From NCBI RefSeq assembly GCF_029254265.1, contig NZ_JAQWXX010000110.1:55599-119598 (forward strand): a DNA stretch of 64,000 nucleotides. Reading direction: 5' to 3'. The notes beneath the pieces were generated by a model. It ran no database searches, was not told where the DNA came from, and saw only the letters and a list, made by a program, of their open reading frames with translations. The position numbers were made by a program, and so were the translations under genes. Positions 34,989 to 43,674 of this stretch are shown in pieces. Each line of letters opens with the position of its first letter. Position 1 is the first letter of the stretch. Source of the DNA: Algoriphagus sp. Lineage in GTDB: Bacteria > Bacteroidota > Bacteroidia > Cytophagales > Cyclobacteriaceae.

Positions 34989-35630
34989 ATGAAAAATCTA
35001 ATTCTTGCCTTTTTATTTATCGGAATCCTAGTGGCTTGCCAGCCAAAAGAAACTACTCCTGACACTCTTCCAATGAAAGTAGCCTTAGCCTATGGATTTG
35101 ATCAAATGGATCAGGTAAATACCATTGGTTTCACTTGGAACGTACAAAGGGATTCTGTCAATGTACTTTCACGAACTTACCTTTGGAATATGAAGGACCA
35201 TACGGTAGACTATTCTGATCCGGATACAACCTATTCGTATAGCCGTATGACAGATTCACTTCCTCCTGCTGATCGCGCATTTATCAATGATAAATATTGG
35301 GCAATGATGCCATTCCAGCTGGGCTGGGACTCCGGGTATACTTTTGAGACTGAGGAAGGGGCTAGCTCTCCCCTGAAAGGAACCACTTCTACCAAGTTGA
35401 CCATTATTTATAACTCCGCTGACGGTTACACTCCAGGGGATGCTTATGATCTCTATCTGGATGAAAACAACAAGATTTTGGAATGGACTTTCCGCCGAGG
35501 AAATGGAGAGCAAGGCGCCACTTGGACATGGGAAAACGAAACTAAAGCTGGACCACTAACCTTCGCCCAGGACCATATGAATGCAGAAGGCAAGCGCTTT
35601 ATCTGGATCTCTGGCCTTTCGGTCAATTAA
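34989..35630 (+). CDS. predicted lipoprotein of unknown function
   Basis: The ATG at 34989 (not 34971) gives MKNLILAFLFIGILVACQ, a clear SPII signal with lipobox LVAC, and 213 aa. The mature protein has YLWNMKDHTVDYSDPDTTYS and a C-terminal GEQGATWTWEN segment. The composition suggests beta structure. I do not recognise the family. It follows the second SDR gene by about 30 bp and is followed by a terminator, so it is likely the last gene of the sugar-acid operon. Confidence 0.75.
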   Translation: MKNLILAFLFIGILVACQPKETTPDTLPMKVALAYGFDQMDQVNTIGFTWNVQRDSVNVLSRTYLWNMKDHTVDYSDPDTTYSYSRMTDSLPPADRAFINDKYWAMMPFQLGWDSGYTFETEEGASSPLKGTTSTKLTIIYNSADGYTPGDAYDLYLDENNKILEWTFRRGNGEQGATWTWENETKAGPLTFAQDHMNAEGKRFIWISGLSVN

Positions 35631-35653
35631 TACGAATCAAACGAAATGGAAAG

Positions 35654-35679
35654 CCGGGGCGAAAGCTTCGGTTTTTTTT
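35654..35679 (+). terminator. intrinsic terminator closing the first sugar-acid operon
   Basis: CCGGGGC-gaaa-GCTTCGG pairs through two G-U pairs into a 7-bp stem with a GAAA tetraloop, followed by T8. Confidence 0.8.
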
Positions 35680-35876
35680 ATTTTGAAAATTCCATAATCC
35701 CTAGGTTTAAGCCCGCGGCTTTAGGAAAAGACTGCCCCAGAGTGTCCTTACTCACCGCCTTCAAAAAGTAGCCTTAGCCAACTAGATAGGAGGTATAATG
35801 ATACAAAAATATGTTTTCAGCTAACGTTCTGGTATATTCCCAGCAAGATTCAAAAAGGAAGAAATAGTAAGATCAT

Positions 35877-36371
35877 ATGGAATACAGGGTGATTCGCGGT
35901 GAAATAATGCCGGGTCATGGCGTAGCATCTGGAAAAGGAGATGATAAAAGATACCCCGAGGGCACCTTAAAACAACAGTTCAAGCATTTTCTTGAACGAG
36001 GACTTGATTTGAGTAACTATTACATGGGAACGATCAATCTGGATATCTCACCTTTCTCTTACCAAATCAAAAAGCCAAAACATTTTTTCAAGGACATTGC
36101 TTGGTCAGATTTTATTACTCCGGAGAATTTTTATTTCTTCGATGCTTCAATCCACTATAAAGGTCAAACCTATAAGGGATTGGTCTATATGCCTGATCCA
36201 GAAACTAAAGAGGATCATATTCAAAAGCCGACCATACTCGAATTGATCTTTCCAAAAATAGAAGGGCTAGAATATGGTGCAATAGTAGAAATTGAACTTA
36301 GAAAAGACCAACTTGAACTAATCGAAAATAAAACTGATCAACCTCAACATGTCGATACCGAAGGAATTTGA
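35877..36371 (+). CDS. hypothetical protein, faint resemblance to CTP-dependent riboflavin kinase fold
   Basis: 164 aa, cytoplasmic by composition. The order RGEIMPGHGVASGKG, PEGTLKQQF, then YYMGTINLDISPF resembles the conserved order of archaeal riboflavin kinases (DUF120). The similarity is weak and I would not transfer the function. It overlaps the permease gene by 23 bp, so the two are co-translated. About 250 bp separate it from the upstream terminator; I see nothing else in that gap. Confidence 0.65.
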   Translation: MEYRVIRGEIMPGHGVASGKGDDKRYPEGTLKQQFKHFLERGLDLSNYYMGTINLDISPFSYQIKKPKHFFKDIAWSDFITPENFYFFDASIHYKGQTYKGLVYMPDPETKEDHIQKPTILELIFPKIEGLEYGAIVEIELRKDQLELIENKTDQPQHVDTEGI

Positions 36372-38067
36372 GAAATACCAAGAAATGGAAGCAGAACAGC
36401 TTCCCGTTCCAAAACATAAACTTCATAACTGGACGCATTTTGCAGGCTTGTATGCTGCAGAGCATGTGGCGGCCACAGAGTTTGTCATTGGGGCCACCTT
36501 CGTTTCACTTGGAGCCAAGACTACTGATATTCTTCTAGGACTCCTGATCGGAAATATTCTGGCAGTTCTCAGTTGGACCTTGATTACCTCTCCTATTGCC
36601 GTAGAGACCCGCTTAAGTTTGTATACTTACCTGAATAAGATTGCCGGGGATTCGATGAGCAAGCTGTACAACTGGGCAAATGTTCTCATTTTCACGGTTA
36701 TTTCCGCAGCGATGATTACGGTCTCAGCGACCGCCGTTCGCTTTGCCTTCAACATTCCCGCTCAGCTCAATTGGTATCCCTCTAATGCTTGGTTTGTGCT
36801 AATCGTCCTGCTTGTTGGCTCTTTTGTGGTGTTCATTACCATCTATGGATTCGATGCAGTTTCCGATTTCTCCGGAATTTGTGCCCCATGGTTATTTGTC
36901 ATGTTTTCTTGTGGTGCGATGGTGCTCCTACCTGCTTTATCACTGTCTGTATTAGGAAGCACCCTTCCGGCTAGCTGGCAGGAGTTCATATACATTGGGG
37001 ACCAATCCATTTGGACTGGAGTAAACAGCGAGGGGGAACCTGGCATTGGACTACTGGAGGTTATTGGTTTTGCCTGGGCAGCCAATACGATTACACATTT
37101 TGGTTTGATAGACATGGCTCTTTTACGATACGCCAAAAAGAAAATTTATGGTCTAGCGACAAGTACAGGGATGATGTTTGGTCACTATGTGGCATGGATT
37201 GCTGCCGGAATTATGGGTGCCGGTGCCGCTGTGATTCTCGGTAAATCCATTTCAGAAATTGATCCGGGAGATGTTGCCTTCTATGCTCTGGGCATGAGTG
37301 GTTTTGTGATTGTGATCGTGGCCGGATGGACCACAGCCATCACCAATCTATATCGAGCTGGATTGGCTGCGCAGGCTATTTTCACCCATACTTCTAGGGA
37401 AAGGACAACCTTGATCGTAGGACTAGTGACTATGGTAGTGGCTTGTTTCCCTTTTGTTTTCTCTCAAATATTGCCATTGCTGACCTACGCAGGATTGATT
37501 GTGGTTCCCGTCGGAGCGATTGTTTTTGCCGAGCACCAAATTTTTCCTGGAATCGGGTATACACGCTACTGGTCCTCTTATCGCCAAGTAGTATTTAGCA
37601 CACCCGCTATTGCCACGTGGATCCTAGGTTTAATTCTGGGTTTTGGGTTAAATATGTTGGACGTTATGTCTTTCTATTACCTGTTTATTCCCACCTGGAT
37701 TTTCTCCATACTGCTCTATACTTTTTTGGCTGGACGCTCAGGAGCAAGAGAGAAATATCCTGAGCAAGAGAAAAAAGAAACAGAAGAAAAAGAGCAAATT
37801 GTTCGATATCAGGACTGGCAAAAAAATCAGGAACCAATCAAAGTCGTTGACCATTCACTTTTTACCAAAATATTGCATATCATATCCCTAATTGCCCTCG
37901 CAATCACGATGGTTTTAGGACTGATCGTATTATTTGGGAGTTCAGATGAAGCAACCTACCTCTCCAATAGAGAAAACTTCTACTTTATTGGGTTCATCTG
38001 TACCTTGGCATATTTCATCACCGCCTATTGGGCGATGCATCGTGGAAAAAAAATAGCAACCCAGTAA
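36349..38067 (+). CDS. NCS1-like purine/cytosine permease family transporter
   Basis: 572 aa with about 12 hydrophobic membrane segments. The N-terminal NWTHFAGLYAAEHVAATEFVIGATF is like the first membrane segments of the NCS1 (cytosine/purine/allantoin) family. A charged cytosolic linker (EQEKKETEEKEQIVRYQDW) precedes the last two membrane segments. It should be an inner-membrane cation symporter. Its neighbours are a mannitol-type dehydrogenase and sugar-acid genes, so the substrate may be a polyol or sugar acid rather than a nucleobase. That is an inference from context. It starts inside the preceding gene and is 3 bp from the next. Confidence 0.8.
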   Translation: MSIPKEFEKYQEMEAEQLPVPKHKLHNWTHFAGLYAAEHVAATEFVIGATFVSLGAKTTDILLGLLIGNILAVLSWTLITSPIAVETRLSLYTYLNKIAGDSMSKLYNWANVLIFTVISAAMITVSATAVRFAFNIPAQLNWYPSNAWFVLIVLLVGSFVVFITIYGFDAVSDFSGICAPWLFVMFSCGAMVLLPALSLSVLGSTLPASWQEFIYIGDQSIWTGVNSEGEPGIGLLEVIGFAWAANTITHFGLIDMALLRYAKKKIYGLATSTGMMFGHYVAWIAAGIMGAGAAVILGKSISEIDPGDVAFYALGMSGFVIVIVAGWTTAITNLYRAGLAAQAIFTHTSRERTTLIVGLVTMVVACFPFVFSQILPLLTYAGLIVVPVGAIVFAEHQIFPGIGYTRYWSSYRQVVFSTPAIATWILGLILGFGLNMLDVMSFYYLFIPTWIFSILLYTFLAGRSGAREKYPEQEKKETEEKEQIVRYQDWQKNQEPIKVVDHSLFTKILHIISLIALAITMVLGLIVLFGSSDEATYLSNRENFYFIGFICTLAYFITAYWAMHRGKKIATQ

Positions 38068-38070
38068 AAT

Positions 38071-39534
38071 ATGAAGCTAAATCAAAAGAATCTGGCAGCA
38101 CTAGCTGAACGCCTTAAAGTCCCCAATTACAATCGGGAAAATCTTAAATCAGGTATAGTACATATAGGTGTAGGTGGCTTTCACCGAGCGCATCAAGCCG
38201 TAGTCGTTCAAAAGCTACTAGAGCAAGGAGGAAACGAGGACTGGGGAATATGTGGGATTGGTTTACGAGAAGGAGATCGGCATATCGCTGAAGTTTTCAA
38301 GAACCAAGACTGTCTCTACACACTAATTACTAGGCATCCGGATGGGAAGGTAGAAACTGAAGTGATGGGCCAAATGTGGGACTTCCTATTGGCACCTGAT
38401 AATCCCCAAGCTGTAATAGACCGGATGGCACATGAGGACACTAAGATTCTTTCTTTAACTATTACCGAGGGGGGATATAACCTTCGCACGGATGGGGAAT
38501 TTGATTTGGATGATCCAACTATTCAGCACGAACTCAGAAACCCAAATGATCCCAAAACGATTTATGGATATCTGTCAGCAGCCCTAAGGAAACGTAAGAA
38601 CCTTGGACTGGCACCATTGACCGTGATGTCCTGCGACAATATTCAGCACAATGGAGATGTAACAAGAAAAATGCTCCTATCTTTTTTATCTGCCCAGGAT
38701 CCCGATTTAGCCTTATGGGTGGATAAAGAGGTGGCATTTCCCAATAGCATGGTGGATCGGATCACTCCCGTCACCACTGCAGCAGAAATTGACTACCTAA
38801 AGCAAAGTTTTGATCTGGAAGATGAATGGCCGGTGACTTGTGAACCATTTCTGCAATGGGTCATTGAAGACAATTTTTCCAATGAAAGACCTGAGTTTAA
38901 CCAAGTTCAAGGGGTACAATTTGTTCCAAACGTCACGCCTTACGAAAAGATGAAAATCCGCCTGCTCAATGCAGGGCACTCTGTCTTGGGCATATTCGGT
39001 GCCTTGATGGGGATTCAGACTATCGACGCTTGCGCTGAAAATAACCTGTTAAAAGGTGTTTTAAGAAAGTTTTGGGATACCGAAGCTACACCAGTTTTGG
39101 ATGCTGTAGAAGGTATTGATTTGGAGGTATACAAAGATTCTTTGCTCGAGCGCTTTGCCAACCCCAATATCAAGGATAAAGTCAGCAGGATCTGTGCCGA
39201 GAGCTCCGCCAAACTACCCAAATTCATAATTCCGACGATAGAGGAGAATCTCAAAAATGAAGGTAACATTGAAATTTCCACCTTATTGATTGCCGCTTGG
39301 TGTTACTACTCAGACAAGCAAATCGATCAAAATGGGCAAGCCTTGGAAATTACAGATGCCATGAAAGATCAGCTTCATCAGGCAGCCAAAAATACGACTG
39401 AAGATCCATTAAGCTTCTTGCAGGTACAGGAAGTCTTTGGTAACCTTAATCAAAACTCAAGCTTCACCGAGCTTTATGTAGAGACAGTCACTCGATTCTA
39501 TGAAAACCCAGATGTTACGGTTCATTTGAAATGA
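38071..39534 (+). CDS. mannitol dehydrogenase family protein (MtlK/UxuB-like)
   Basis: 487 aa, usual length for the long-chain polyol dehydrogenases. The N-terminal Rossmann segment GIVHIGVGGFHRAHQAVVV is diagnostic, and KMKIRLLNAGHSVLG carries the catalytic Lys and the N-x-x-H pair. Members oxidise mannitol, arabitol or reduce fructuronate or tagaturonate with NAD(H). The co-transcribed transporter (3 bp upstream) suggests uptake and oxidation of one polyol or hexuronate. The enzyme is cytoplasmic and zinc-independent in this family. Confidence 0.92.
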   Translation: MKLNQKNLAALAERLKVPNYNRENLKSGIVHIGVGGFHRAHQAVVVQKLLEQGGNEDWGICGIGLREGDRHIAEVFKNQDCLYTLITRHPDGKVETEVMGQMWDFLLAPDNPQAVIDRMAHEDTKILSLTITEGGYNLRTDGEFDLDDPTIQHELRNPNDPKTIYGYLSAALRKRKNLGLAPLTVMSCDNIQHNGDVTRKMLLSFLSAQDPDLALWVDKEVAFPNSMVDRITPVTTAAEIDYLKQSFDLEDEWPVTCEPFLQWVIEDNFSNERPEFNQVQGVQFVPNVTPYEKMKIRLLNAGHSVLGIFGALMGIQTIDACAENNLLKGVLRKFWDTEATPVLDAVEGIDLEVYKDSLLERFANPNIKDKVSRICAESSAKLPKFIIPTIEENLKNEGNIEISTLLIAAWCYYSDKQIDQNGQALEITDAMKDQLHQAAKNTTEDPLSFLQVQEVFGNLNQNSSFTELYVETVTRFYENPDVTVHLK

Positions 39535-39752
39535 CGAGACCTATTGCAATTGCTTACTTCTTTTCTCAGCTAATCATTCCCTGCTTTCTATTTGGACAAG
39601 GTGTAGAAAAACATAAAGTCAAAACAAATGATGAGTCTTTCATCTACTATCTGTTACAGCCAAAACCAAGGCTTACCAGTAGCCGAAGTAGCGTTGCTAA
39701 GTTTATGTCGGAAAAACGTCTCCTCGGGCTAAAACCAACTATTTCAGAATAA
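39531..39752 (+). pseudogene. short ORF with signal peptide, likely truncated secreted protein
   Basis: 73 aa, starting with an ATGA overlap of the dehydrogenase stop. Residues 1-23 look like a signal peptide ending LFGQ. The next part (KHKVKTNDESFIYYLLQPKP) resembles the first strands of a secreted alpha/beta-hydrolase, but it ends after some 30 basic and Ser-rich residues that look non-native. A full enzyme is absent. I read it as the 5' end of a decayed gene; an intact small secreted protein is the alternative. Confidence 0.4.
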
Positions 39753-39846
39753 ACTCTCGGCGCAAATAAGAGAGTCTAATGTTTTTTGAGAATTACTAAA
39801 TTAGACGAACGAACATGGGTCAATTCTAAGTCTAAATATTCAAAAA

Positions 39847-40584
39847 ATGTCAGAGCAAACGGGCGAAACAAGATGCAAAAGCTGTCAAAGCGAGATTACA
39901 GGTGATTTTTGTTCCGCATGTGGTCATCCCAAAACTCTAAAACGAATTGATGGAAACTACATCGCTTCTGAAATCGCGAGCGTAGTTAATTTCGAAAAGG
40001 GAATCCTATTTACGATCAAAGAATTGCTGATCCGTCCGGGCAAAAACATTGAAACTTTTATTCGAGAGGATCGAAGTCGATTGGTGAAGCCGCTAATATT
40101 CTTAATCATATGCTCCTTGGCCTACACCATCGCTCAACAGTATCTGCGGTTCGAGGATGGCTATGTAGCTGCTGGAGAGATGGAAGATTCCGCTGTGCTT
40201 GACCTATTTGCATGGGTACAACAAAATTATGGGTATGCCAATATCCTCATGGCTGTTTTTGTGGCACTTTGGATCAAGCTTTTCTTTCGCAAATACCAGT
40301 ATAACTTTTTTGAGATCCTGATTCTGCTCTGTTTTGTGATGGGGATAGGAATGCTGATTTTCACCTTATTCGGCGTGGTGGAAGGACTTACTAAGCAAAG
40401 TATGCTGGGCCTCGGTGGCATATTTGGTTTTGGATATATCTGCTTTGCAATCGGAAATTTTTTCGATAAAAAACGAATTATGAGTTATGTCAAAGGACTC
40501 TTTGCCTATTTGCTCGGATCGATCACCTTCTTTCTCCTGCTAATAATCCTAGGCTTAGTGATCGATCAAATGAGCAAAGCCTGA
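39847..40584 (+). CDS. DUF3667 domain membrane protein with N-terminal zinc ribbon
   Basis: 245 aa. The N-terminus has two C-x-x-C knuckles (CKSCQSEITGDFCSACGHP), followed by the DUF3667 segment ending in the first membrane helices (RLVKPLIFLIICSLAYTIA). About five hydrophobic helices follow, to the C-terminus. The family is widespread in Bacteroidota and uncharacterised. It stands alone between the polyol operon and the Nif3-like gene. Confidence 0.85.
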   Translation: MSEQTGETRCKSCQSEITGDFCSACGHPKTLKRIDGNYIASEIASVVNFEKGILFTIKELLIRPGKNIETFIREDRSRLVKPLIFLIICSLAYTIAQQYLRFEDGYVAAGEMEDSAVLDLFAWVQQNYGYANILMAVFVALWIKLFFRKYQYNFFEILILLCFVMGIGMLIFTLFGVVEGLTKQSMLGLGGIFGFGYICFAIGNFFDKKRIMSYVKGLFAYLLGSITFFLLLIILGLVIDQMSKA

Positions 40585-40656
40585 TAGAGGTCCTATCCTA
40601 CTAATTCCACGGGATAAAGCTTTCGCTTTTCCCTAACTTGATAACAAATACTATTA

Positions 40657-41547
40657 ATGAACATGAAGCAAAACCGCCGTGAATTCCTCCTCAATTCTAC
40701 TAGCATCCTAGGAGTAGGACTAGCATTAAACCCTTTTGATCTTTTTGCAAATGAGGAATCTCGAAAAATCACGGTCGGTGAAATAATGGATCGATTTATC
40801 TCCGATGTGCCTGACGGTCCATTTCCTCAAACGGTAGATACCCTGAAATCCGGTTCACGAGATCAAGTGGTGACAGGAATTGTTACCACGATGTTTGCTA
40901 CGATCACTGTAATCCAAAAAGCAATTGAAGTGAATGCAAATTTCATTATTGCTCATGAGCCTACTTTTTACAATCATCTGGATGAAACAGAATGGCTTGA
41001 AAATGATCCTGTTTACAACTACAAGGCAGACTTACTGGAAAAACACGGAATAGCCATTTGGCGAAATCATGACTATGTACATTCCCTAGCTGTGGATCGT
41101 GTTCAAGCCGGAGTGGTTAATGAATTGGGCTGGAATGATTATTACCAAGAAAACGCTGTTTTGAATTTGCCTAAATCTTCTTTGAAAAATCTGATCAATC
41201 ATATCAAGGACAAACTGCAAGTACCTGCGATGCGCTATGTAGGCGATCTGGATCAGACGGTATCCAAAGTCCTGCTATTACCCGGGGCGATTGGCGGTCG
41301 GCGACAAATCGATATGGCCATGCAGCAAAAACCTGACGTGATTATTGTAGGCGAATCTCCGGAATGGGAAACTCCGGAATATGTGCGTAATGCAAATGAG
41401 ATGGGCGAAAAACTTTCTTTAATTGTGATTGGTCATTCGGCTAGCGAAGAAGGAGGCTCAGAATTTATGGCAGAATGGATTAGAAAAAATATCCCGGAAG
41501 TGAATGTTGTCCATTTTCCAAGCGGTAATTCATTACATATTTTTTAG
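40657..41547 (+). CDS. exported Nif3-like (DUF34) dinuclear metal protein
   Basis: 296 aa; the start may be ATG 40657 or 40663. It begins with a Tat-type signal (NRREFLLNSTSILGVGLAL). The body matches Nif3/YbgI: FIIAHEPTFYN corresponds to the I-x-x-H-H-P metal motif, with Glu in place of the second His. NHDYVHSLAVDRVQAG follows, and near the C-terminus GHSASEEGGSEF corresponds to the G-H-x-x-S-E metal-binding end. Classical Nif3 proteins are cytoplasmic, so export is unusual. The role is unknown for the family; metal or nucleotide hydrolase functions have been proposed. Confidence 0.8.
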   Translation: MNMKQNRREFLLNSTSILGVGLALNPFDLFANEESRKITVGEIMDRFISDVPDGPFPQTVDTLKSGSRDQVVTGIVTTMFATITVIQKAIEVNANFIIAHEPTFYNHLDETEWLENDPVYNYKADLLEKHGIAIWRNHDYVHSLAVDRVQAGVVNELGWNDYYQENAVLNLPKSSLKNLINHIKDKLQVPAMRYVGDLDQTVSKVLLLPGAIGGRRQIDMAMQQKPDVIIVGESPEWETPEYVRNANEMGEKLSLIVIGHSASEEGGSEFMAEWIRKNIPEVNVVHFPSGNSLHIF

Positions 41548-41577
41548 TGTACCTTCACAGGATTACACAAGCCATTT

Positions 41578-42009
41578 ATGCACAAAATAAAACAACTACT
41601 TTTCTCATTTTTAACCTTTGTTGCCTCCTTTTACTTTTTATTCTGGATCTTGAGTGGAATGCTTTCTATTCCCTTTAGCAGTGATTCGCCAAATTGGATT
41701 TTTGTGTTTTCAGGAATAGTAAGTTTTTTATTTGCGGGCTATTTGGCTTTCACAGTTTGGAAAAAAACTGGAGCGAATAAAAACACCAAAGCTACTCTAA
41801 GCAATTATATTGTTACTGGAGCACTTGGATTAGGGGTTTTTGGTTTCTTAATTGGTTTTATTGGGCCAATGATTTTTACACCAGATTCTGCTCAAGGGCC
41901 ACTGCTTGGGATTCTTTTTACAGGCCCTGGAGGAATTGCACTAGGCGCAATAGGAGGCGCTATTGTTTGGGAAATAAAACGAAGAAAAGAGATAAAGATG
42001 AATCAATGA
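41578..42009 (+). CDS. small membrane protein of unknown function
   Basis: 143 aa with four hydrophobic segments (SFLTFVASFYFLFWILSGM, WIFVFSGIVSFLFAGYLAF, GALGLGVFGFLIGFIGPMI, LLGILFTGPGGIALGAIGG) and a basic C-terminal tail (KRRKEIK). I recognise no family. It is 30 bp downstream of the Nif3-like gene and may be co-transcribed. Confidence 0.7.
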   Translation: MHKIKQLLFSFLTFVASFYFLFWILSGMLSIPFSSDSPNWIFVFSGIVSFLFAGYLAFTVWKKTGANKNTKATLSNYIVTGALGLGVFGFLIGFIGPMIFTPDSAQGPLLGILFTGPGGIALGAIGGAIVWEIKRRKEIKMNQ

Positions 42010-42042
42010 TTCTTTGATTGTTGATACCCTACATAGTAGAAA

Positions 42043-42957
42043 TTATTTCCTCTCTTTTATTACAGTCTCCACCTTTACTGCACTATCATTGACTAAAGGT
42101 TTTCCTTCAGTCTCTTGAGTATAGGTTTGGGTAATTTTTGAACCTAGAAGAAAAATAAGGCTCGCATAATATGTCCAAACTAAAATCACAACCAATGATC
42201 CACTGGCTCCATACAGGTCCATCATAGCTGCAGAACCAAGGTACAGTCCAATTAGGAATTTGCCAACAACAAACAAAAAAGTTGTAATCAAACCCCCAAT
42301 CCAAACATTTCTCCAGCGTATAGAGACATCAGGAATCACCTTAAACATGAGGGAAAAAATCAACCACATGAGCCCAAATGATATTAGTTCAGAGCCAATA
42401 TGAACTAAAGTCGAGGAAATATCCCCAAGAAAAACCTGAAGATTTCTTTTGAAAATCATCAAAATTGATTCTACTATCAAGGATACCGTTAAAAGAAACC
42501 CAATGCTAATCACCATAGCCAAAGAAAGAAGCCTTTTTATCAAGTATTTGATCCAGCTTTTCCCTGGCCTTGCTTTCAAGTTCCAGATTTTATTGATGGC
42601 TGTTTGAAGGGAAAAAAACACAGTGGTAGAACTGATGATCAAAGTTCCAATTCCCACTACTTTGGCTAAAAATGCAGAGTCCTCTTTTAACGCTGCTTTT
42701 GCAAGAATCCTTTCAATTTGCTTTGCTGTGTCAACTCCTATCAAACTGGAAATCTGATCGATTAACTCCTCCTCTATTCGATTTTCTTGATAAAATGTCG
42801 CTGCTACCGATACTACAATTAGTAGCACTGCAGGCAGGGATAACATAGTATAAAATGAAATAGAGGCTGCATAGGTGAATACATCCTCTCGAAAGAAACT
42901 GAGGACTGACTTTTTGATTATTCGCCAAAATCCTTTCGAGGCATGAGCAAAGTACAT
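42043..42957 (-). CDS. YihY/BrkB family inner-membrane protein
   Basis: 304 aa. The typical start FWRIIKKSVLSFFREDVFTYAASISFYTMLSLPAVLLIV is recognisable in parts, and SLQTAINKIWNLK and YGASGSLVVILVWTYYASLIFLLG are conserved YihY segments. Six membrane helices are expected. The family was once called ribonuclease BN by mistake; the true function is unknown. It is convergent with the small membrane protein gene. Confidence 0.92.
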   Translation of the reverse strand: MYFAHASKGFWRIIKKSVLSFFREDVFTYAASISFYTMLSLPAVLLIVVSVAATFYQENRIEEELIDQISSLIGVDTAKQIERILAKAALKEDSAFLAKVVGIGTLIISSTTVFFSLQTAINKIWNLKARPGKSWIKYLIKRLLSLAMVISIGFLLTVSLIVESILMIFKRNLQVFLGDISSTLVHIGSELISFGLMWLIFSLMFKVIPDVSIRWRNVWIGGLITTFLFVVGKFLIGLYLGSAAMMDLYGASGSLVVILVWTYYASLIFLLGSKITQTYTQETEGKPLVNDSAVKVETVIKERK

Positions 42958-43077
42958 AGGTCTGTCAAAAAGGTGATAAAAAAACTAATTAAGATTGGCC
43001 CCCAAAAAATAAGACATTTATTGAGGGTACATCATATAAATTGAACAGCCTTTTTAGATGTGGAATTCTAATTTCAG

Positions 43078-43671
43078 TTACAAACTCCAAGCTTTACCTA
43101 CATCTGAGACTGGTATACATCCTAAATATTCCCCCGGAATGGGATCGTAATTCAAAACATTTTTCCCGATTTCTTCCGAACTGAAATATGCCCAAAGTGC
43201 TTGCGATTTCAGTTGTCGATAAAACCCAACAGGCTTTTGCTCACCAACTGCTGTTCCCCAAACACCACGATTGAAGGTGGCAGTATTGGCCTCGTGATCT
43301 TTAAGGCAAGCTGTTTTATCTTCTTTGCTCAACTCGGCAAAGACTTTCCCATACTTGGCTTTGCAGTCTGCATTGAATTGATCAATGTCTGCTTTCACTT
43401 TTGCTTGTCCTTCGGGAGAATAGGTTTTCGCATAGACCAGATCCAAAAAGATATCCGTCTTTACATCTAAAGCTCCAGGCGTTTCTGTCTTTGGTAAAAT
43501 CGTATCCACAAAAGAACTGATAAATGTTGCCTGATTTTCATCCAAAAAGATCGGAGTCCAATTCAGTCTAGGAGTCTGATTACAAGCTTGGAGTAAAGAA
43601 AGCAAGCTTGGTGCTGCTACAGCAGATCCAGCCAAAAGTCCTGTTTTTCGTAGTGCGTCTCTTCTATTCAT
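43078..43671 (-). CDS. gluconate 2-dehydrogenase subunit 3 family protein
   Basis: 197 aa. It has a Tat signal (NRRDALRKTGLLAGSAVAA) ending near a possible lipobox LLQAC. The body has ATFISSFVDTILPKTETPGA, the recognisable start of the small-subunit domain of membrane gluconate/sugar dehydrogenases. It is the partner of the GMC oxidoreductase 3 bp upstream in the transcript. It is thought to assist export or maturation of the FAD subunit in the periplasm. Confidence 0.85.
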   Translation of the reverse strand: MNRRDALRKTGLLAGSAVAAPSLLSLLQACNQTPRLNWTPIFLDENQATFISSFVDTILPKTETPGALDVKTDIFLDLVYAKTYSPEGQAKVKADIDQFNADCKAKYGKVFAELSKEDKTACLKDHEANTATFNRGVWGTAVGEQKPVGFYRQLKSQALWAYFSSEEIGKNVLNYDPIPGEYLGCIPVSDVGKAWSL

Positions 43672-43674
43672 CGC

